Part shown: positions 44,451 through 48,084 of the stretch, piece after piece | How the letters are laid out: every line of letters begins with the position of its first letter | Position numbering within the stretch: position 1 is the stretch's first letter | Source of the DNA: Acidobacteriota bacterium | GTDB taxonomy: Bacteria; Actinomycetota; Acidimicrobiia; Acidimicrobiales; Acidimicrobilacustridaceae | Direction of reading: 5' to 3' | Length of the DNA stretch: 48,084 nt | Assembly: GCA_018969405.1 (NCBI GenBank) | Contig: JAGWYK010000009.1 | Location: 1 to 48,084 of the forward strand | Program-made: the position numbers and the translations under genes | The notes under the pieces: model-generated | Database searches by the model: none | Told to the model about the DNA's origin: nothing | What the model saw: only the letters and a program-made list of their open reading frames with translations

Positions 44451-44942
44451 TCAACGATCCGGAGGGATGGACGGAGGTGTACGGGGTGTTCCTGCGGCGA
44501 ACCGGCGAGCACCCGGACCCTCGGCGCTCAGGCGATCGGCCGGATTGACCAACCGGCAGCGTTCGAAGGACAGACAGCCGCATCCGATGCAGGTGGTCAG
44601 ATCGTCGCGGAGACGTTCGAGCTGCTCGATCCGCAGGTCGAGCTGTTCACGCCAGGCCGCCGCCAACTTCGTCCAGTCGGCTTCACGGGGTGTTCTCCGC
44701 CGAGGGAGCCCGTCGAGTGCGGCACCGATGTCGGCGAGTGAGATCCCCACCGACTGCGCGGCTCGGATGAACGCCAGGCGGCGGAGCGTGTCACGCCCGA
44801 ACCGCCGCTGGTTGCCCTCGTTGCGGGTGGAGAAGATGAGCCCCTCCCGTTCGTAGAAGTGGAGCGCGGAGACCGAGAGGCCGCTGCGCTCCGCGACCTG
44901 ACCGACCGTCCAGGGCCGGAACAGCTCCTCATGGGTGACCAT
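44451..44942 (-). CDS. soxR: SoxR-type redox-sensing transcriptional activator
   Basis: 163 residues of the MerR family. WTVGQVAERSGLSVSALHFYEREGL is the winged-helix N-terminus; the coiled-coil dimerisation helix ends at the [2Fe-2S] cluster motif with Cys118, Cys121, Cys123 and Cys129 (C-x2-C-x-C-x5-C), the SoxR spacing. The cluster is oxidised by redox-cycling compounds, switching on target promoters. Its ATG (44942) is preceded by TAGTCT at 6 nt, and the adjacent SoxR box overlaps its own promoter. The last 30 residues are a basic tail. Confidence 0.93.
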   Translation of the reverse strand: MVTHEELFRPWTVGQVAERSGLSVSALHFYEREGLIFSTRNEGNQRRFGRDTLRRLAFIRAAQSVGISLADIGAALDGLPRRRTPREADWTKLAAAWREQLDLRIEQLERLRDDLTTCIGCGCLSFERCRLVNPADRLSAEGPGARRFAAGTPRTPPSIPPDR

Positions 44943-44948
44943 GGGTCG

Positions 44949-44954
44949 AGACTA
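44949..44954 (-). promoter_or_regulatory. -10 element TAGTCT for soxR
   Basis: TAGTCT on the minus strand, 6 nt before the soxR ATG; the SoxR box would cover its -35 region. Confidence 0.45.
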
Positions 44955-44958
44955 GTGC

Positions 44959-44989
44959 TTGACCTCAACCATTGTTGAGGTGTGAGGAT
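44959..44989 (+). promoter_or_regulatory. SoxR-dependent promoter with SoxR box
   Basis: TTGACC (44959-44964), a 19-bp spacer and GAGGAT (44984-44989). The long spacer is the hallmark of MerR-family-activated promoters. The box (44963-44980) has arms CCTCAAC and GTTGAGG around CATT, matching the 18-bp SoxR box except at the centre. It points at the gene starting at 45029. Confidence 0.8.
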
Positions 44990-45028
44990 CGTCCGGTCAA
45001 CGAGAAGAACACCAGGGAGTCGACGAAG

Positions 45029-45415
45029 TTGAATGCATTCACGGAAGCCGAGATCGCGTATCTGGAGTCGCAGCCGCTCATGCGGTTCGCCACCGCCTCA
45101 CCGTCAGGAAAGCCCGACGTGGCCCCGGTGATCTTCGAACTCGACGGGGACGACATCATCACTGCGGGCTTCGACATCACCCACACTGCTCGGTACCGCA
45201 ACATCCAGCGCAACCCACAGGCCACCCTCGTCATCGACGACCTGGTCACCATCGATCCGTGGTCCCCACGGGGGATCAAGATCATCGGCACCGCAGCGAT
45301 CGAGACCGCCGGTGGACCCGAACGCTTCCGGATCACTCCCAAGGTGATCATCAGCTGGGCGATCAACGACACGACACCGGGGATCCCCAGGATGGAACGT
45401 CGAGAGGTCGGATGA
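45029..45415 (+). CDS. SoxR-controlled PPOX/F420-class split-barrel protein
   Basis: 128 residues. MRFATASPSGKPDVAPVIFELDG and YRNIQRNPQATLVIDD mark the split-barrel flavoprotein fold (PPOX class, F420 likely). TTG 45029 is chosen because GGGAG lies 9 nt upstream and the predicted transcript starts at about 44996; the track of open codons upstream crosses the promoter. Being behind a SoxR box, it probably reduces redox-cycling or quinone-like toxicants. It abuts the convergent RibD-like gene (stops adjacent). Confidence 0.8.
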   Translation: MNAFTEAEIAYLESQPLMRFATASPSGKPDVAPVIFELDGDDIITAGFDITHTARYRNIQRNPQATLVIDDLVTIDPWSPRGIKIIGTAAIETAGGPERFRITPKVIISWAINDTTPGIPRMERREVG

Positions 45416-46072
45416 TCAGCGACGGGTGAAGGTCATGTGGGTGACTCCGCTCGGCGAGGAGACCGATTCGACCGCATAGCGTGACTCCAAACCCTCGAGT
45501 CCGTCCCAGAGTCGAACGCCCCGACCGAGCAGGATCGGGACCTGCACGATGTGCATCACATCCACGAGACCAGCGGCGAGGAACGCACGAACGGTGCTCG
45601 GGCCCCCGCCGAGTCGAACATCGAGCTCACCGGCTGCGGACCGTGCGAGTTCGAGTGCCTCCTCCGGGCTGGCGTCGACGAAGTGGAACGTCGTGCCGCC
45701 CTCCATCTCGATGGACGGTCGCGCGTGGTGGGTCAGGACGAAGACCGGCGTGTGGAAGGGCGGATTCGGCCCCCACCAACCTCTCCATTCGTCGTCGGTT
45801 CCGAGGTCGCTCCACGGTCCGGCCTGAGGTCCGAACTTCCCGCGCCCCATGATCTCAGCACCGAATCCGATGTCGATCTGTTGCGCGAACACGTCGTCGA
45901 CTCCCGAGGAACCGCCGTCGTCACCAACCTTCGAACGCCAGAACCGAGTGTCGAAGTACCACTCATGGAGCCGATGACCGGCGTGGCCGAAGGGTGACTC
46001 GAACGTGAGGCCCGCACCAGTGCCGAAGCCATCGATGGAGACCGCGAAGTTCTGGACACGTAGACGAGACAT
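45416..46072 (-). CDS. RibD C-terminal/dihydrofolate-reductase-like protein
   Basis: 218 residues from ATG 46072 (GGGAGG 5 nt upstream). RVQNFAVSIDGFGTG, AEIMGRGKFGP, PVFVLTHHARP and VRLGGGPSTVRAFLAAGLVDVMHI match the RibD_C/DHFR fold, NADPH-dependent. Most stand-alone members in actinobacteria have no assigned substrate. The upstream frame to 46195 is probably non-coding. Confidence 0.85.
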   Translation of the reverse strand: MSRLRVQNFAVSIDGFGTGAGLTFESPFGHAGHRLHEWYFDTRFWRSKVGDDGGSSGVDDVFAQQIDIGFGAEIMGRGKFGPQAGPWSDLGTDDEWRGWWGPNPPFHTPVFVLTHHARPSIEMEGGTTFHFVDASPEEALELARSAAGELDVRLGGGPSTVRAFLAAGLVDVMHIVQVPILLGRGVRLWDGLEGLESRYAVESVSSPSGVTHMTFTRR

Positions 46073-46149
46073 GGCACCTCCCTGCAGATCCGGACCGCTC
46101 CGAAGTCTGCCACCCTCGCCCACGAACCGTGTCGGTCCCAGCGAGAATG

Positions 46150-46611
46150 TCAGATCCGCTCCACTGTCCGTCGCCCGCCATCCGGCGTCCACCACTCGAC
46201 GATCAACTTCGTCGCCTCACTGTCGAGATGCACGAACACGACCTCTGAGATGTCAGCGACGAACATCTCGCCCGATGGTGCAGCTTCCGCGGTGATCTCT
46301 CCATCGGGAATCGCCCGGCCCGCGATCTTCGCTTCTCCGGGCCATGCCCCTTCGTCGCCCTCGATCGGATCGACTGTCGCACTGTGAAGTGCGAATCGCG
46401 AGTCCCTGTGGAGATCCGCGAGCTTGCGAGCGCCCGTCATCGAACCGAAAGTCAGACGACCGTCTCCGAACGAACACTCGATACCGGAGATCCTCGGGGA
46501 ACCATCGGCTCGAATCGTTGCGATCGTCTTGTGTCGATGAGCGTCGAACAACCCCTGGACGATGGCTGCCATCTCCGGTTCGGCGCTTCGGAACTCAAGC
46601 CACGATGACAC
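46150..46611 (-). CDS. Pyridoxamine 5'-phosphate oxidase-related split-barrel protein
   Basis: 153 residues from GTG 46611. KTIATIRADGSPRISGIECSF, GDGRLTFGSMTGARKLADL and the following strands match the PPOX/FMN- or F420-binding split barrel. TACGTT ends 6 nt before the GTG, the leaderless pattern, and no ribosome site is seen. Function unknown; may detoxify or reduce flavin-type substrates. Confidence 0.8.
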   Translation of the reverse strand: MSSWLEFRSAEPEMAAIVQGLFDAHRHKTIATIRADGSPRISGIECSFGDGRLTFGSMTGARKLADLHRDSRFALHSATVDPIEGDEGAWPGEAKIAGRAIPDGEITAEAAPSGEMFVADISEVVFVHLDSEATKLIVEWWTPDGGRRTVERI

Positions 46612-46617
46612 GATGTG

Positions 46618-46623
46618 AACGTA
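46618..46623 (-). promoter_or_regulatory. -10 element TACGTT
   Basis: TACGTT on the minus strand, 6 nt before the GTG at 46611. Confidence 0.45.
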
Positions 46624-46678
46624 TCGCAGCGACTCAGGGGTCAGGACTCGAGACTGAATCGGTACACATTTGTATTCA

Positions 46679-46693
46679 TTTTCTGATTAGAAA
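46679..46693. repeat. 15-bp repeat, copy 1
   Basis: Exact 15-bp match to 47822-47836 in an AT-rich patch, containing the inverted repeat TTTCT-GATT-AGAAA. Lies just before a lower-GC segment with a 4-TM gene and hicBA. Confidence 0.6.
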
Positions 46694-46794
46694 CGAGATC
46701 GAAGTTCGGCACGTCAGTTCTCGGGCTCATCAGCACCCTTCTGATCGGTCCGATCTCCGCATCGAACATCACGGGCAAGAGCCAGTTCGACGGG

Positions 46795-46800
46795 CATGAT
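46795..46800 (+). promoter_or_regulatory. -10-like CATGAT
   Basis: CATGAT, 6 nt before the ATG at 46807. Confidence 0.35.
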
Positions 46801-46806
46801 GTCTTC

Positions 46807-47256
46807 ATGAGCTCTCTTGTGAAGCGCATTCCTGTCATTGCGGACTGGGTGGTTGCCTTTGCGTTAGCCATCGTGATCTACAGCGTGCATGTGACGTCAG
46901 CGGGCGCTCCGCTCAGCGGCGTGGGCCTATCGGCCGGCCCAACTTCGGCGGGAATCACCGAAGCGGGGCGGACCACGTTCTACGGGGCCCTCATGATCAC
47001 CGGTGCAGTGATCGCGGGCATCGGTCTTCTACTCACTGCGATGAAGTCGGAGCGCCACGCAGAGGGTGCACTCCTCTCGCGGTCGTTCGCCGCACTTTGC
47101 ATGGTTGGTGGTGCAGGGCTCCTTCTCGACTACCGCGACGGACCTGTCAGTTGGATGCACCTCACCGTCTACACGATCGTCGTTCTCGCCTTCCTTCGGT
47201 TCGTTCGTGTGTCGGTGATGCTCAGTGGTTCAGCGACCATCGACGCGTCGCACTGA
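46807..47256 (+). CDS. Four-helix membrane protein of unknown function
   Basis: 149 residues. Membrane segments at about 12-30, 58-78, 90-106 and 117-135 by hydrophobicity, with a Gly/Ser/Thr-rich external loop between the first two. No family recognised. Lower GC than most of the window. Located between the two 15-bp repeats and upstream of the convergent hicBA pair. Confidence 0.65.
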   Translation: MSSLVKRIPVIADWVVAFALAIVIYSVHVTSAGAPLSGVGLSAGPTSAGITEAGRTTFYGALMITGAVIAGIGLLLTAMKSERHAEGALLSRSFAALCMVGGAGLLLDYRDGPVSWMHLTVYTIVVLAFLRFVRVSVMLSGSATIDASH

Positions 47257-47304
47257 CGAACGAGACCTCGATACTCCGAGAGACCACCGCACCGGAATCA
47301 CGAG

Positions 47305-47523
47305 CTACAAGAGCGCCAGGAACTCCTCCACCGACAGTCCCGACTGGCGGATGATCGAGCGAAGCGTCCCGGGTGCGAGTTCCCTGTGCAGTGGAACAAT
47401 GACGGTCAGATTGGCCCTTCGCAGCTTCACGTGACTTCCGCGCTGACCGACTCGCACGAATCCGGCGTCGACGAGCGCGTTGATCGCATCTGCTCCGCTG
47501 ACTACCGGAAGCGGTGGATTCAC
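47305..47523 (-). CDS. hicA: HicA-type mRNA interferase toxin
   Basis: 72 residues. The dsRBD-like HicA fold shows SGADAINALVDAGFVRVGQRGSH, with catalytic His in GSHVKLRR, then LTVIVPLHRELAPGTLRSIIRQSGLS. HicA cleaves mRNA when free of HicB. Its start overlaps the hicB stop by 4 bp, so the two are co-translated, antitoxin first. Confidence 0.9.
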   Translation of the reverse strand: MNPPLPVVSGADAINALVDAGFVRVGQRGSHVKLRRANLTVIVPLHRELAPGTLRSIIRQSGLSVEEFLALL

Positions 47524-47720
47524 GCAGAGAGTTGGAACGTGGTGACCATCGGGTGGGCGAGATCCACCGGCTCGCCCTCATCCTCGAAATAGAGGCCGAG
47601 GGCCTCCTTGAGGTTCTCGAGTGCATCTTCCGCCGATGCACCCTGACTGGTCACTTCGACTTCGAGACAGCGCGCGACGAACAACTCACCTTCATGAGTG
47701 ATCGCGGCCGTGAGTTCCAT
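47520..47720 (-). CDS. hicB: HicB-type antitoxin
   Basis: 66 residues. The HicB fold shows MELTAAITHEGELFVARCLE and GASAEDALENLKEALGLYFED. It lacks a recognisable C-terminal DNA-binding helix, so autoregulation may work otherwise. TATGCT ends 6 nt before the ATG. Coupled to hicA. Confidence 0.9.
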   Translation of the reverse strand: MELTAAITHEGELFVARCLEVEVTSQGASAEDALENLKEALGLYFEDEGEPVDLAHPMVTTFQLSA

Positions 47721-47726
47721 TTCACA

Positions 47727-47732
47727 AGCATA
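47727..47732 (-). promoter_or_regulatory. -10 element TATGCT for hicBA
   Basis: TATGCT on the minus strand, 6 nt before the hicB ATG; leaderless pattern. Confidence 0.5.
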
Positions 47733-47821
47733 CGAGAAGCGGCCGCATCGAGGCCATGGCCGAAGTACCCGACCGCAAGTACCTCATGACTCCAAGCTGT
47801 ACCTATACACGTTTCTCTACG

Positions 47822-47836
47822 TTTTCTGATTAGAAA
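47822..47836. repeat. 15-bp repeat, copy 2
   Basis: Exact match to 46679-46693, in the AT-rich region before the partial PadR gene. May be a paired regulator site, or the far edge of an inserted segment. Confidence 0.6.
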
Positions 47837-47930
47837 TGAATCGAGTCATGCAGCGCCCATCGATCAGGTCAGTTCGATGGAGACAAAATGCCGTTGCGCT
47901 GTGCCCGATCCCGCGCGATACTCACATTCT

Positions 47931-48084
47931 GTGAATATCAACACGCAGTCATTCTGGGTCCTGACGGTTCTCACGGGCGGCCCGCAGCATGGGTACGGCC
48001 TGCTCAAGGAGATCGAGACCCTCTCCGAGGGAACCACCTGCCCCCAGGTTGGTGCGCTGTACCGGACCATCGACCGACTCGAAG
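47931..48084 (+). CDS. PadR-family transcriptional regulator, cut by window edge
   Basis: The first 51 codons from GTG 47931 read VNINTQSFWVLTVLTGGPQH then GYGLLKEIE and VGALYRTIDRLE, the winged-helix start of PadR regulators; the rest lies beyond the window. A GTG at 47901 in the same frame is an alternative. TACTCA ends 6 nt before 47931, so a leaderless start is possible though the hexamer is imperfect. Confidence 0.8.
   Translation, partial: MNINTQSFWVLTVLTGGPQHGYGLLKEIETLSEGTTCPQVGALYRTIDRLE

Overview
The window is high-GC (roughly two thirds G+C), densely coded bacterial DNA. It suggests an actinobacterium, and the Acidimicrobiia (Ilumatobacter/Microthrix-like) are a reasonable guess. 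The clues are a CarD-type regulator, an InhA-like enoyl reductase, a mycobacterial-type GuaB1, several F420/PPOX-type split-barrel flavoproteins, many short-chain reductase, Baeyer-Villiger monooxygenase and acyl-CoA enzymes, and many apparently leaderless genes. No rRNA, tRNA, transposase, integrase or CRISPR array was seen. Taxonomy is inferred from gene content only.

Layout. 1-1965: a truncated unknown helical protein, an FMN reductase and a short-chain dehydrogenase. 2011-5072: purK-purE plus a HicA/HicB-like fusion in one overlapping operon, divergent from an InhA/FabI-like reductase. 5039-10327: a phytanoyl-CoA-dioxygenase-like oxygenase, then a coupled pair of sulfatase-type hydrolases. 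10423-13697: acyl-CoA synthetase, GT-C-like membrane protein and CarD. 13797-17309: HtpX-like protease, LemA, MFS exporter and its PadR-like regulator. 17381-19697: complete molybdate ABC transporter modABC. 19698-24911: a GC-rich structured leader, a large SNF2 helicase, a coupled 93-residue protein and GuaB1. 25223-28476: dienelactone hydrolase, MBL hydrolase divergent from a split-barrel protein across a 21-bp palindrome, a membrane protein and a PhnB-like protein.

28483-32507 is an operon of two Baeyer-Villiger-type monooxygenases around a DoxX-like membrane protein. 32618-37235 holds a DsbA-family isomerase-like protein, an SRPBCC protein, a lipase divergent from a TetR regulator, and a TMEM175-like channel coupled to a sulfide:quinone-reductase-like flavoprotein. 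37278-41448 holds a CIA30 lipoprotein, a Ddn-like protein, a P1B ATPase fused to hemerythrin, and an acetyltransferase. 41504-44423 holds a secreted or anchored metallophosphoesterase, an unusual Cys-triplet repeat protein and a DinB-VOC fusion. 44451-46611 holds SoxR with a near-perfect SoxR box in front of a split-barrel flavoprotein, a RibD/DHFR-like reductase and another split-barrel protein. 46612-48084 is more AT-rich and holds a 4-TM protein, a hicBA toxin-antitoxin pair between two exact 15-bp repeats, and the start of a PadR regulator.

The clearest system-level signals are: (i) a -10 hexamer of form TANNNT placed 6-7 nt before the start codon of many genes, implying widespread leaderless transcripts; (ii) the SoxR box with 19-bp promoter spacing; (iii) a HicA/HicB-like fusion translationally coupled to purE; (iv) the Cys-x-x repeat protein encoded partly by 36-bp tandem repeats; and (v) palindromes at several intergenic promoters. 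All family assignments come from reading motifs; no database search was run.
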